This document shows positions 37,280 through 46,052 of a DNA stretch of 64,000 nucleotides, one piece after another. A model generated the notes under the pieces. That model was not told where the DNA came from. It worked only from the letters and a program-made list of their open reading frames with translations, and searched no databases. Numbering within the stretch: position 1 is the first letter of the stretch; each line of letters starts with the position of its first letter. The stretch covers positions 89,806-153,805 of the forward strand of contig NZ_JBHEEH010000006.1 in the NCBI RefSeq assembly GCF_041929845.1, in the 5' to 3' direction. A program made the translations under genes and the position numbers. The stretch is from Paenochrobactrum pullorum. Lineage in GTDB: Bacteria > Pseudomonadota > Alphaproteobacteria > Rhizobiales > Rhizobiaceae.

Positions 37280-37369
37280 GGAGAGATGGCTGAGTGGTTG
37301 AAAGCACCGCACTCGAAATGCGGCATGGGGGCAACTCCATCGGGGGTTCAAATCCCTCTCTCTCCGCCA
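37280..37369 (+). tRNA. tRNA-Ser(CGA)
   Basis: Acceptor stem GGAGAGA (37280-37286) pairs with TCTCTCC (37359-37365), discriminator G, then encoded CCA (37367-37369). The anticodon stem CCGCA/TGCGG encloses loop CTCGAAA, giving anticodon CGA for codon UCG. A long variable arm (class II) and T-loop GGTTCAAATCC are present, as expected for serine. Confidence 0.97.
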
Positions 37370-37393
37370 GTTATATTCCGTATTTTCCAATCT

Positions 37394-38578
37394 CTATTCT
37401 TTTAGAAATTTCAGGTTTGCATTATTTGCCCATCCAAGAGATAGCACCAACACCAGAATAACGATCATATTGAAGAAAAAGCGATCATAAGGCATCGGAA
37501 AATAGACAAACTTGCCCAAAATTCCGATCACCATCGCAAAAGCGACACCGTTCAATCGAGGGATAGTTGTTTTAACACCGGCTTTTGCCATTGCAGCCCA
37601 TGCAACCAGCGACACCAAAAGAATTGACGGCCAACTTTCCAGATAAAGTGCAAGCAAAATACCGCGAATATAGGCCTTGATGAGAAGCACAACGGAAAAA
37701 TCGGGTTTAAAACCGGTGAGTGATGGTTGAATTTCAATGCAAGTAAAATAGAGATGCGCCCACCAGCCGATATGGCCTGCGGACTTCGAAATATAAAGAC
37801 CAGCAATCACAGAAACCACAAAGGCAATCAGGAGTGGCAGTTTACGCCAGCCGAATAAAACAGCTGCAATCAGCAGTGCGAAAGTCATTATAATATTATC
37901 CGGCCTGATCATAAAGGCCGCTACAAGTAAACTGGCCGCGAGCCAATCCCGCTTACGCAAAAATGCGGCAATCGCCGCAAAGGAAAGTGCTGCCAGAACA
38001 ATATCGGGAAACACGGCCGCGGTCATCGGCCCATACCCTGCGATCAACAGTGCCGGCGCGATCAACAACCCAGCTTGCAGTGCATTATAATAGGTAAGAA
38101 GCGCGATAATAATCACACCCGACAAAAGTGCCGCCGCAAGACTGATCAAATGCCCGCCCTTTACCAAACCGGTATAGGGTTCGATGAACCGCAAAAGTTG
38201 TACATAACCGGTTTTGACATGATACATCGGTAATTGTGATGCAAAATTCTCAGGGCTTTCCCACTGCGCACGTCGATAATGATCGCCATATTTAAGCGCA
38301 TACAGCTCATATTCCGACGTCACATCAATAACCTGACGCCATGTTTCTGTGTGTAATGCAACAGGATCAGAGTACCGATCATTGAGCGCGGCTGCAATAT
38401 AGGGGATCATATCCCAATTATTATCCGGCTTGGTCAGCGAATAAATCACGGTAGTCGCCATCGCAGCCAAGATTGCCAAGAAACCCGCAATTTTTGATAG
38501 CTTATGTATGCGTTCAGCCGACCACACAGCTACCAGCGGTGACAGAATTCTATCAATCGGCCTTTTCTTTATAATCAT
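37394..38578 (-). CDS. Polytopic membrane protein, possible GT-C-type glycosyltransferase
   Basis: 394 residues with roughly ten membrane spans. A long first periplasmic loop (about residues 50-125) follows TM1 and begins KPDNNWDMIPY, resembling the acidic first loop of GT-C fold lipid-linked sugar transferases. I do not recognise a specific family. Its start faces that of the HAD-UbiA gene across 106 bases, so it may belong with that prenyl-phosphosugar cluster. Function is inference from topology and context. Confidence 0.65.
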   Translation of the reverse strand: MIIKKRPIDRILSPLVAVWSAERIHKLSKIAGFLAILAAMATTVIYSLTKPDNNWDMIPYIAAALNDRYSDPVALHTETWRQVIDVTSEYELYALKYGDHYRRAQWESPENFASQLPMYHVKTGYVQLLRFIEPYTGLVKGGHLISLAAALLSGVIIIALLTYYNALQAGLLIAPALLIAGYGPMTAAVFPDIVLAALSFAAIAAFLRKRDWLAASLLVAAFMIRPDNIIMTFALLIAAVLFGWRKLPLLIAFVVSVIAGLYISKSAGHIGWWAHLYFTCIEIQPSLTGFKPDFSVVLLIKAYIRGILLALYLESWPSILLVSLVAWAAMAKAGVKTTIPRLNGVAFAMVIGILGKFVYFPMPYDRFFFNMIVILVLVLSLGWANNANLKFLKE

Positions 38579-38684
38579 TAACAGGTAGCCCTAAACTGTT
38601 CTTATTTAAGCTTCTCCAACAATTATAGAATTTTTACCAGTAGAATTAAGCCTTAATGAATATCAAATATCCCATCAAGCTCTT

Positions 38685-40244
38685 ATGTCTGATTTTTTTA
38701 ATCAGTCGCCACAGACAACAGAGCGCTATAAAGCTCACCTTTGGTCTGGATATATCTCCAGGAAGCCTGTAAAGGATTTGACACTTCATGTTGGGGACAT
38801 TGATGTGTTAGAATGCCAATCTTTGAAAAAAGGCATTCCTTTGGCGGTTGATCTGGATGGCACTTTGATTGCTTCCGATCTTCTCTGGGAAAGTCTGTTT
38901 GTACTTTTCGGCAAAAATATACTTTATATTTTTATCGTACCTTTTTGGCTCCTGAAAGGGAAAGCCTACTTAAAAACCGCCATTGCAGCACGTGTCACCA
39001 TCGACGCAACCCATCTGCCTTATCGTCAGGATTTTTTGAATTTTTTGAAAAATTGTCATGCCGACGGGCAAAAAATTATACTGGCCACGGCTTCGGCACA
39101 AAAATTTGCCGATGCTGTTGCTGAACATTTGGGTATTTTTGATAAAGTTTTTGCAACCGATATAAACCGCAACCTGTCTTCACATCGCAAAGCCTCGCTT
39201 TTACGCGAACTCTATGGTGACAAAGGCTTTGATTATGCAGGAAATAGCCGTGATGATCTGGCTGTTTTTGCTGTTGCCAATCAAGCAATTATTGTTGCAC
39301 CAGACAGATCTGCCGCAAAATATCAAAAAAAACATATGACACAACTATTTGCAGCGCCGGCACCGACCCCAATCATTTTCCTGAAAATGATCCGGGTGCA
39401 TCAATGGCTGAAAAACATTTTGGTTTTTGTCCCTGTCATTCTTGCCCATGAATTTCTCAATGGTGCCATTTTCATGGCAAGCATTGCTGCATTTTTTGCT
39501 TATTCCACCGCTGCGTCCGCGATTTATATTGTCAATGATCTGATTGATCTGCCATCAGACCGCCAGCATTTGAAAAAGCGTAACCGCCCTCTGGCAAGCG
39601 GCATGGTTTCAATACCTTTCGGCCTGGCAACGTCTGTAAGTCTCCTACTTGTTTCAGCGCTTATCTGTCTGACATTGCCGTTGGAATTTAGTTTAGTTCT
39701 CGGCATTTATATTGTAACGACTTTCGCCTATTCCTTATTTATCAAACGTAAAATGCTGGTCGATGTTTTATGCCTCGCCGGACTTTACAGCCTGCGCCTT
39801 CTGGGCGGCATGGCCGCAGCCGGAATTGAACAGTCGTTTTGGCTGATGGCTTTTTCCATGTTTTTCTTCCTGTCGCTGGCCTTGGTGAAGCGTTATGTCG
39901 AGCTTGCAAATTCAACCTTAATGATCAAAAATAAACTTGCCGGACGTGGCTATTGTCCGGAAGACCGCGATATTGTCGGACAAAGCGGTGTGGCTTCTGC
40001 CTTCACTGCCGCCTTGGTGTTAGCACTTTATATCAATAATGATCAGATTTTGACCCGCTATGACTATCCATGGATGTTGTGGCCATTAGGGCCTATCGTG
40101 CTTTATCTCAATTTGCGTATTTGGATTTTGGCACATCGCGGAGAGATGGATGAAGATCCGGTTGTCTTTCTGGCAACAGATTGGCGCAGTCAGCTGGTAA
40201 TATCTATCGGGATGCTCTGCTTCATCATTGCGGGGATACATTGA
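38685..40244 (+). CDS. HAD phosphatase-UbiA prenyltransferase fusion (DPPR synthase-like)
   Basis: Two-domain protein of 519 residues. Residues 50-225 are a HAD-type phosphatase with DLDGT (56-60) and a late GNSRDD motif (186-191); residues 235-519 are a UbiA prenyltransferase with NDLIDLPSD (284-292) as the diphosphate/Mg site and nine or so spans. UbiA proteins next to DprE1 homologues transfer phosphoribose from PRPP to decaprenyl phosphate, and the HAD domain would remove the 5-phosphate (Rv3806c plus Rv3807c; NoeC and NoeH of Azorhizobium). Here both activities are in one chain. The ATG at 38685 has no strong Shine-Dalgarno sequence. Substrate prediction is by homology and context. Confidence 0.85.
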   Translation: MSDFFNQSPQTTERYKAHLWSGYISRKPVKDLTLHVGDIDVLECQSLKKGIPLAVDLDGTLIASDLLWESLFVLFGKNILYIFIVPFWLLKGKAYLKTAIAARVTIDATHLPYRQDFLNFLKNCHADGQKIILATASAQKFADAVAEHLGIFDKVFATDINRNLSSHRKASLLRELYGDKGFDYAGNSRDDLAVFAVANQAIIVAPDRSAAKYQKKHMTQLFAAPAPTPIIFLKMIRVHQWLKNILVFVPVILAHEFLNGAIFMASIAAFFAYSTAASAIYIVNDLIDLPSDRQHLKKRNRPLASGMVSIPFGLATSVSLLLVSALICLTLPLEFSLVLGIYIVTTFAYSLFIKRKMLVDVLCLAGLYSLRLLGGMAAAGIEQSFWLMAFSMFFFLSLALVKRYVELANSTLMIKNKLAGRGYCPEDRDIVGQSGVASAFTAALVLALYINNDQILTRYDYPWMLWPLGPIVLYLNLRIWILAHRGEMDEDPVVFLATDWRSQLVISIGMLCFIIAGIH

Positions 40245-41554
40245 TGCGCCCGACATTGGATAGTTTTGGACGTATTGATCGCAAAAAGCGCGATTCTTTA
40301 CCCTTTGAGGCATTAAATCTGCCCATTGAAGACAAGCCAAAATTATTGGCATTCGGCAATGGCCGTTCTTATGGCGATAGCTGTCATAATGATGATGGCT
40401 TGCTGATTGCCATGTGCAATCATGCCAAGCTTATCAGCTTTGATACCGATAGCGGGGTTTTTGAGGCTGAAAGCGGCATAACGCTGGAAGAGATTATCGC
40501 CACTGCAGCGCCCTCCGGTTATTTCTTGGCCGTTACACCAGGAACAAAATTTGTCACCCTCGGTGGTGCCATCGCCAATGATGTACATGGCAAAAATCAT
40601 CACTTGCGTGGCACATTCGGCTGTCATGTAGAAAGCTTCCGACTGTTGCGCTCCGATGGTCAGACTTATGTTTGTTCTAGCAGTGAAAATGACGCTCTCT
40701 TTCGTGCAACCATTGGCGGCATGGGGCTCACTGGTATCATCGTTTCTGCCCGTATCCGGCTGATGAAAATCGGCTCGCTTGATGTTATTGAAAAGATTCA
40801 GCCGTTTAAAAATCTGGATCATTATTTTGATATTGCAGAAGCCAATGATGCCGAAAATGAATATGCTGTGGCGTGGCTTGACCAACTGGCAAGCGGCGAC
40901 AAAGCCGGACGCGGAGTTTTGATAACCGGCAATCATGCTGACAATGGAAACTTCAAAGTAAAGCCGCGCGGATTTTTACCATCCGTGCCATTTGAAATGC
41001 CGTTTTCCATGCTCAACCGCTTCAGCCTGAAAGCGTTTAACTATGCTTATTTCAAAGCCAAAAGCAGTAAGACCACCCCGCATCTGACTGATATGGACAG
41101 TTTTTTCTATCCGCTCGACGGCGTAAAATACTGGAACCGTCTTTATGGACACGCCGGTTTGTTTCAGCATCAAAGTGTGATCCCGTTTGAAACAGCGCGT
41201 TCAGCGATTGCCGCTTTATTGCAAGCTGCCGGTGAAGCAGGTCAGGCGTCCTTTCTGACCGTACTGAAGCGTTTCGGATCTATTGCCTCACCCGGCATTT
41301 TATCATTCCCGCGGGCGGGCTTTACATTGACACTGGACTTCCCCAATAAGGGGCTGAAAACACTGCAATTATTGGATCGTCTGGACGCAATCACGATGGA
41401 TTTCGGCGGTCGTGTTAATCCATATAAAGACCATCACATGAGTGCCGCATGCTTTAAACAAGGCTTTGAGCAATGGCAAACACTGGAAACTTTGCGGGAT
41501 CCGGCTTTCTGCTCTGATTTTTGGTCCCGTACGGCTTTAGCCGTACAAAGTTAA
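40244..41554 (+). CDS. FAD-binding oxidase, DprE1-like (decaprenylphosphoryl-ribose 2-oxidase)
   Basis: 436 residues from the ATG at 40244, which shares its A with the upstream TGA (TGATG), so translation is coupled; a longer frame inside the UbiA gene is rejected. The N-terminal FAD domain has FGNGRSYGDSC (38-47) and PGTKFVTLGGAIANDVHGKN, the VAO/PCMH pattern, and the C-terminal half has SFPRAGFTLTLDFP and FGGRVNPYKD like DprE1. In mycobacterial DprE1 the benzothiazinone-reactive Cys precedes VDFP; here that place appears to be Thr. Predicted to oxidise the 2-OH of polyprenyl-phosphoribose. Confidence 0.85.
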   Translation: MRPTLDSFGRIDRKKRDSLPFEALNLPIEDKPKLLAFGNGRSYGDSCHNDDGLLIAMCNHAKLISFDTDSGVFEAESGITLEEIIATAAPSGYFLAVTPGTKFVTLGGAIANDVHGKNHHLRGTFGCHVESFRLLRSDGQTYVCSSSENDALFRATIGGMGLTGIIVSARIRLMKIGSLDVIEKIQPFKNLDHYFDIAEANDAENEYAVAWLDQLASGDKAGRGVLITGNHADNGNFKVKPRGFLPSVPFEMPFSMLNRFSLKAFNYAYFKAKSSKTTPHLTDMDSFFYPLDGVKYWNRLYGHAGLFQHQSVIPFETARSAIAALLQAAGEAGQASFLTVLKRFGSIASPGILSFPRAGFTLTLDFPNKGLKTLQLLDRLDAITMDFGGRVNPYKDHHMSAACFKQGFEQWQTLETLRDPAFCSDFWSRTALAVQS

Positions 41555-41581
41555 ACAATGGCGGCTTTAGCCGTACAAAGT
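41529..41581 (+). repeat. 20-base direct repeat across the dprE1-like stop codon
   Basis: CGGCTTTAGCCGTACAAAGT occurs at 41532-41551 and again at 41562-41581, a period of 30 bases. Copy one is part of a perfect palindrome GTACGGCT-TT-AGCCGTAC (41529-41546) and encodes the final residues of the oxidase. Confidence 0.8.
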
Positions 41582-41623
41582 GAATAAGCACGGCTGGGGC
41601 AGAATAAGTAATTCGGGGGTAGC

Positions 41624-42055
41624 ATGAAATATATACCGTTCATTCTTTTTACGGTCATGACCAATGCGGCAGCGCAATTACTGCTCAAATACGGCATGAT
41701 TTCACTTGGTTCCATCAATTTTTCAGCTGAAACACTCATTCAACGGGTTTTTCAGATCGTCTTTAATCCATGGGTTTTTGCAGGTCTTGTTACCTTTGTC
41801 ATTTCAATGGCATCGCATCTTTATGTGCTCTCAAAGGTCGATTTATCCTTTGCCTATCCGTTTTTGAGCCTCGCTTATGTCATGGTGGCCTTGCTTGCTT
41901 GGTGGCTGTTTAACGAAGAGCTGGGCACACTGAAAATTGCCGGCATTATTTTCATCTGCATCGGCACCATTCTGATTGCACAAAGCGGCAGTGGTAACAG
42001 CGCTCACACAGCCGCGACATTGCAAAATTCTAAAAATATGACGAGCGGAGTTTAA
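41624..42055 (+). CDS. Four-helix SMR/EamA-like transporter
   Basis: 143 residues with four spans (IPFILFTVMTNAAAQLLLKY, WVFAGLVTFVISMASHLYVL, FAYPFLSLAYVMVALLAWW, IAGIIFICIGTILIAQSG). This is the small-multidrug-resistance fold, close in layout to ArnE/ArnF, which flip undecaprenyl-phospho-aminoarabinose. The lone gene in a polyprenyl-phosphosugar cluster is most simply a lipid-linked sugar flippase, probably as a homodimer. GGGGG lies five bases before the ATG. The following SDR gene starts two bases after its frame ends. Confidence 0.78.
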   Translation: MKYIPFILFTVMTNAAAQLLLKYGMISLGSINFSAETLIQRVFQIVFNPWVFAGLVTFVISMASHLYVLSKVDLSFAYPFLSLAYVMVALLAWWLFNEELGTLKIAGIIFICIGTILIAQSGSGNSAHTAATLQNSKNMTSGV

Positions 42056-42056
42056 A

Positions 42057-43067
42057 ATGAGACATATAATTTTTGGTGGCGACGGCTTCGTCGGACGTTA
42101 TCTTGCACCGCTTTTACTCGCAGACGGATATGAAGTTATCGTCGCTGATATCGTGAAAAGCGATCTGCCGCATTATAATCAGGCTCAGTTCATTCATACA
42201 GATGTGACCGAGCCAGAGGCTATTGCGCGGCTGAATATCCGACCTGACGACATGATTTATAATCTGTCGGCAAAAATGCTCTCGCCCTTGCAGATACGCG
42301 CCAAACGTCATGATTTTTTCTTTCCGGTCAATTATTTCGGCACGGAAAATATCATTAAAGCTATGGCCGAAGCGGGTGCTACCCGTCTGGTTCATTTCAC
42401 CACCGACATGGTCTATGGCCACACCTATTCCTGGCCGCAAACGGAAGAACATCCTGTCGCGCCGCTAGGTGAATATGGTTGGTCAAAACTCAAGACCGAA
42501 GAACTGGCGGCCGATTGGCGCACGAAGGGCATGAATATTACGCTTTTCCGCCCACGCCTCATTATCGGACCAGGACGTCTCGGCATTTTGGAAAAACTCT
42601 TCAAACTGATTGATTATAATTTACCGGTTCCGATGATTGGTTCGGGTAAGAACCCATATCAATTTATTTCCGTTTTTGATTGCGCCAGTGCGGCATATGC
42701 AGCTTACAAAGCGGGCGTTCCCAATGAGGTTTATAATTTGGGCTCGCTTAATCCGCCGCCTGTACGCAAATTGCTGGGCGATCTCGTCAAACATGCGGGC
42801 TCAAAATCCATTTTGCTGCCGACACCGGCATGGGCGGTAAAACGCACACTGGATTTCCTCGACTGGCTCAACAAACCACTGATGGATCCGGAGCAATATC
42901 TGATTGCAGATGAAATGTGCGTGCTTGATGTTTCTAAAGGTGAGCGTGAGCTTGGCTGGGTGCCGCAATATCGCGATGAAGATATGCTGATCGTAGCCTA
43001 TAGCGAATACCGCAATAAATTGTCCGGCAAACAGCCCCATGATCATGCACCATTAAAGGCCGCATAA
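42057..43067 (+). CDS. NAD-dependent epimerase/dehydratase (extended SDR)
   Basis: 336 residues with Rossmann motif GGDGFVG (7-13) and catalytic Tyr140/Lys144 in YGWSK, preceded by Thr115/116 (HFTTDMVYG). This is the extended sugar-nucleotide SDR family (UDP-glucose epimerase-like), not the short classical SDR of mycobacterial DprE2. It may supply or modify the sugar of the cluster, or replace DprE2 as the 2-keto reductase; sequence does not decide. Confidence 0.85.
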   Translation: MRHIIFGGDGFVGRYLAPLLLADGYEVIVADIVKSDLPHYNQAQFIHTDVTEPEAIARLNIRPDDMIYNLSAKMLSPLQIRAKRHDFFFPVNYFGTENIIKAMAEAGATRLVHFTTDMVYGHTYSWPQTEEHPVAPLGEYGWSKLKTEELAADWRTKGMNITLFRPRLIIGPGRLGILEKLFKLIDYNLPVPMIGSGKNPYQFISVFDCASAAYAAYKAGVPNEVYNLGSLNPPPVRKLLGDLVKHAGSKSILLPTPAWAVKRTLDFLDWLNKPLMDPEQYLIADEMCVLDVSKGERELGWVPQYRDEDMLIVAYSEYRNKLSGKQPHDHAPLKAA

Positions 43068-43078
43068 GGATTTTTACC

Positions 43079-44515
43079 ATGACGAATGATATCGCCGGAT
43101 CGGCCAAACAAAATTATACACCAAAGCCGGATTTACTAAGTGTCGAGCAAGCCAAAGATATGGGCATTGCGCAGATGACAGAACTGTTCACGGCGCATCT
43201 CAATCCGGGGCAGCTCCATTTTATGAAGCTTTTGGGCTTCCATAAAATTAAAATCGAACGTGCTGAAGGCATGTATTATTACGATCAAAACGGTCGTAAA
43301 ATTCTCGACTTTTTCGGCGGTTTCGGGTCTCTCGCTTTTGGTCATAACCACCCGCGCATTTTGCAAGCCCGCCGCCAGTTTCAGGAAGAGCAACGCCATG
43401 AAATCGCCATCGCTTTCATGTCGCAATATGCCACCGCTTTAGCCTATGACATTGCCGCTTGTTCGCCGGGCGATCTCGATATGGTTTTCTTAGGCTCTTC
43501 CGGTTCGGAAGCCATGGAAGCAGCGATTAAGGTCGCAGAGCGTGCCGCAGGCCCCAACCGGCCTAAAATTGTCTATGCGGAAAACTCATTCCACGGCAAA
43601 ACCAAAGGTGTTCTTTCCATCACCGATGGTGCGCTTTATCGCGGTGAATTTGAGCTTGTCGACAATACGGTCAAAATTCCTTTCGGCGATATTGAAGCGG
43701 TTGAAAACCTCTTTAAATCCGATCCCAAAGTCGGTGTCATTGTTTTGGAAACCGTTCAAGGCGGCGGTGGCATCATTCAGGCTGAGCCTGAATATTGGCA
43801 GAAATTGCGTGCACTCTGTGATCAATATGGCGTGATCTGGGTTGCCGATGAAGTGCAGTGCGGTCTGGGACGTACCGGCAAGTTCTATGCGTTTGAACAT
43901 TATGGTGTGATACCGGATGTAACCGCCTTGGCGAAATCATTGGGCGGCGGAAAAACTGCAATGGCTGCCATGATTGCACGCCGCGATATTTATATGAAAG
44001 CTTATGGCACACCAAAAACCGCAATGATCCATGCCATGGCAACATTCGGCGGTATTGGTGAAGCTTGCGTCACTTCCATTGAAGCGCTCAACATTCTCTA
44101 TGATGAGCATCTGATTGATAATGCGGCGGAAAGCGGTGACTATCTGCTGGAGAAGTTGCAAGAACTGCAACAGCGTTACCCTGCCCTTCTCAAAGATGTG
44201 CGCGGCAAAGGCATGATGGTCGGGCTTGAGTTCCATGACTTTTCCCAAACCATGCCGATGGTGTTGCGCCCACTGCTTTCCATGCTGGATGACAAGCTTA
44301 AAGGCTCACTGCCGGGCTTTATTGGCGCGCATCTTTTGCGTGATCACGGCGTTCTGGTGGCTTTCACCGAATATAACCGTAATGTCATCCGCTTGGAGCC
44401 GCCACTGATCTGCAAGCGCCAGCATGTTGACGAATTTATTGCCGCGCTGGATGAAGTCTTGGGACGTGGCATCGTGAAAATCGTTAAAGATTTCATCACT
44501 GCACAGATCAAATAA
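43079..44515 (+). CDS. PLP-dependent class-III aminotransferase
   Basis: 478 residues of the class-III (acetylornithine/omega-amino-acid) fold. The PLP lysine is Lys286 (ALAKSLGGGK), PLP-binding Asp257 lies in VADEVQCGLGRTG, and GSSGSEAMEAAIK binds the phosphate. An N-terminal extension of about 55 residues and the C-terminal EYNRNVIRLEPPL are as in aspartate-aminotransferase-family proteins of this class. Class-III enzymes act on amino acids, amines or keto sugars; the substrate is unknown. Eleven bases after the SDR gene; last gene before a strong terminator, so probably part of the cluster. Confidence 0.85.
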   Translation: MTNDIAGSAKQNYTPKPDLLSVEQAKDMGIAQMTELFTAHLNPGQLHFMKLLGFHKIKIERAEGMYYYDQNGRKILDFFGGFGSLAFGHNHPRILQARRQFQEEQRHEIAIAFMSQYATALAYDIAACSPGDLDMVFLGSSGSEAMEAAIKVAERAAGPNRPKIVYAENSFHGKTKGVLSITDGALYRGEFELVDNTVKIPFGDIEAVENLFKSDPKVGVIVLETVQGGGGIIQAEPEYWQKLRALCDQYGVIWVADEVQCGLGRTGKFYAFEHYGVIPDVTALAKSLGGGKTAMAAMIARRDIYMKAYGTPKTAMIHAMATFGGIGEACVTSIEALNILYDEHLIDNAAESGDYLLEKLQELQQRYPALLKDVRGKGMMVGLEFHDFSQTMPMVLRPLLSMLDDKLKGSLPGFIGAHLLRDHGVLVAFTEYNRNVIRLEPPLICKRQHVDEFIAALDEVLGRGIVKIVKDFITAQIK

Positions 44516-44532
44516 ATAATAACAAAAACATA

Positions 44533-44558
44533 AAAGCCGGTTTTAGCCGGCTTTTTTT
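44533..44558 (+). terminator. Terminator of the DprE1-like cluster
   Basis: AAAGCCGG, a 6-base loop, CCGGCTTT and a continuing T-run, 17 bases after the aminotransferase stop. May also serve the convergent flavin reductase gene. Confidence 0.85.
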
Positions 44559-44582
44559 AATCCTGCTGCAAGCAAAATAATG

Positions 44583-45134
44583 TCAAATATTCTTGCGGGC
44601 GAATTGGTCGAATTTTGCCATGAATATCCCCATGAATTTGGCGGTATCCTCTACAAAACCAGTCTTTTCATCCAACAGCTTATCAACCTGCGCCAGATAG
44701 GCTTCCGGCTGCTGCAAGGTTGGCATATCCAAGAAAACCAGCGATTGGCGCAGATGATGATTGGCACCAAAACCTGAAATATTACCGGGCGAGCTGCTGA
44801 CTACGGCCGCAGGCTTGCCACCCCAGACGCTTTTTCCATAAGGACGCGAGCCAACATCCAGCGCATTTTTCAAGGCTGCCGGTACCGAGCGGTTATATTC
44901 AGGTGTTACCAAAATAACGGCATCGGCTTTGGCGATTTCAGAACGGAAGCGTGTCCATGTTGCAGGCGGCGTATCTGTCTCCAGATCAGGATTATAAAAC
45001 GGCAGATCTCCGATTTCCACAATCGTTAAAGCCATATCATCAGGGGCTACAAGTTTAAGTCCGTTGGCAACCCGGCGACTGAAAGATTCTTTTCTCAAGC
45101 TTCCAACCAAGACAGCGACATTCAATTTCGACAT
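44583..45134 (-). CDS. NADPH-dependent FMN reductase family protein
   Basis: 183-residue flavodoxin-like protein (chromate reductase/ArsH/SsuE superfamily). Phosphate-binding loop VGSLRKESFSRRVA, then LVTPEYNRSVPAALKNALD, are family marks. AAGGAG precedes the ATG at 45134; the frame runs further up but into the intergenic region. Such proteins reduce quinones, FMN or metals; physiological substrate unknown. Confidence 0.88.
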   Translation of the reverse strand: MSKLNVAVLVGSLRKESFSRRVANGLKLVAPDDMALTIVEIGDLPFYNPDLETDTPPATWTRFRSEIAKADAVILVTPEYNRSVPAALKNALDVGSRPYGKSVWGGKPAAVVSSSPGNISGFGANHHLRQSLVFLDMPTLQQPEAYLAQVDKLLDEKTGFVEDTAKFMGIFMAKFDQFARKNI

Positions 45135-45237
45135 CAATGCACTCCTTATACCCTTAAATGGTTCAGACTGTTGATCTTTCGATAGAATTATTCTGCATAT
45201 GTAATGCACCATGCCATCACTTGTGCAGGGCGCAAAA

Positions 45238-45903
45238 TTATTTTTCCAAAATCGCGTTAATATCCTGATATCCACGTGCCTTGGCATGCTGCAATGCGCT
45301 CACACCATCTTTATCAGTAATGGATGTGTCAGCTCCGGCATCAACCAGCAATTTGACAATTGCGGTATGTTTTACCCCGCCATTGCCCAAAATCACAGCC
45401 TCCAGCAAAGCTGTCCAGCCCAGATTATTGACATGATCAACATCAACGCCTGCTTCAATCAAAGTTTTAACCGTCTCGACATGGCCGCGTTCTGCCGCCG
45501 GAATTAAAGCCGTACCACCATAGCGGTTGGTACTTTTCAAATCAGCACCATGAGCAAGGGTCATTTTCAAAATGTCCAAATGGCCTCGCGCACCGGCATA
45601 AAGATAGGGACTGTCGTGAATACTGTCTTTGGCATTCACATCGGCACCGGCTTCAATCAAAAGCTTTGCAGCCTCGACATTGTTGGCAATCGTTGCGACC
45701 AGCAATGCAGTTTGGCCTTGTTCATTACGAACATCAGGCTTCACACTCGCTTCAAGCAATGTGCTGATTGCCACCACATCATTATCGGCTGCGGCTTTTA
45801 AAATTTTTGTATCATTAGATTGTGACATAGCTCCTCCAATTGTCAAAACAACAAAAGATAAAGCGATAAAAACCGTCTTAAAACCGGATTTCCATTCAAA
45901 CAT
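45238..45903 (-). CDS. Secreted ankyrin-repeat protein
   Basis: 221 residues. An N-terminal signal peptide (TVFIALSFVVLTIGGAMSQ) is followed by about five ankyrin repeats (for example NEQGQTALLVATIANNVEAA and NNLGWTALLEAVILGN). Ankyrin repeats mediate protein-protein contact. Secretion suggests the periplasm. No operon partner; it faces the RluA-type gene head to head. Confidence 0.85.
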   Translation of the reverse strand: MFEWKSGFKTVFIALSFVVLTIGGAMSQSNDTKILKAAADNDVVAISTLLEASVKPDVRNEQGQTALLVATIANNVEAAKLLIEAGADVNAKDSIHDSPYLYAGARGHLDILKMTLAHGADLKSTNRYGGTALIPAAERGHVETVKTLIEAGVDVDHVNNLGWTALLEAVILGNGGVKHTAIVKLLVDAGADTSITDKDGVSALQHAKARGYQDINAILEK

Positions 45904-46052
45904 AAACCAAAAACCTCATCCGCAAACCACAATTTTAGAAAATAATATATTCAATCTATCAAAGCTTAATTGTGACGGACACGCAAACAAACAGACGCAG
46001 ACCTGATAATGAGACTTCTCGCCCGACACCAAAACATGATAGGGCATGGCGC

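Noticed and set aside
37199..37390. Minus-strand open frame with RERDLNPRWSCPHAA
   Set aside because: It is the reverse complement of tRNA-Ser, a well-known false protein.
44583..45287. Long form of the flavin reductase starting at 45287
   Set aside because: The first 51 residues overlap the ankyrin gene end and have no family similarity; AAGGAG marks the ATG at 45134.
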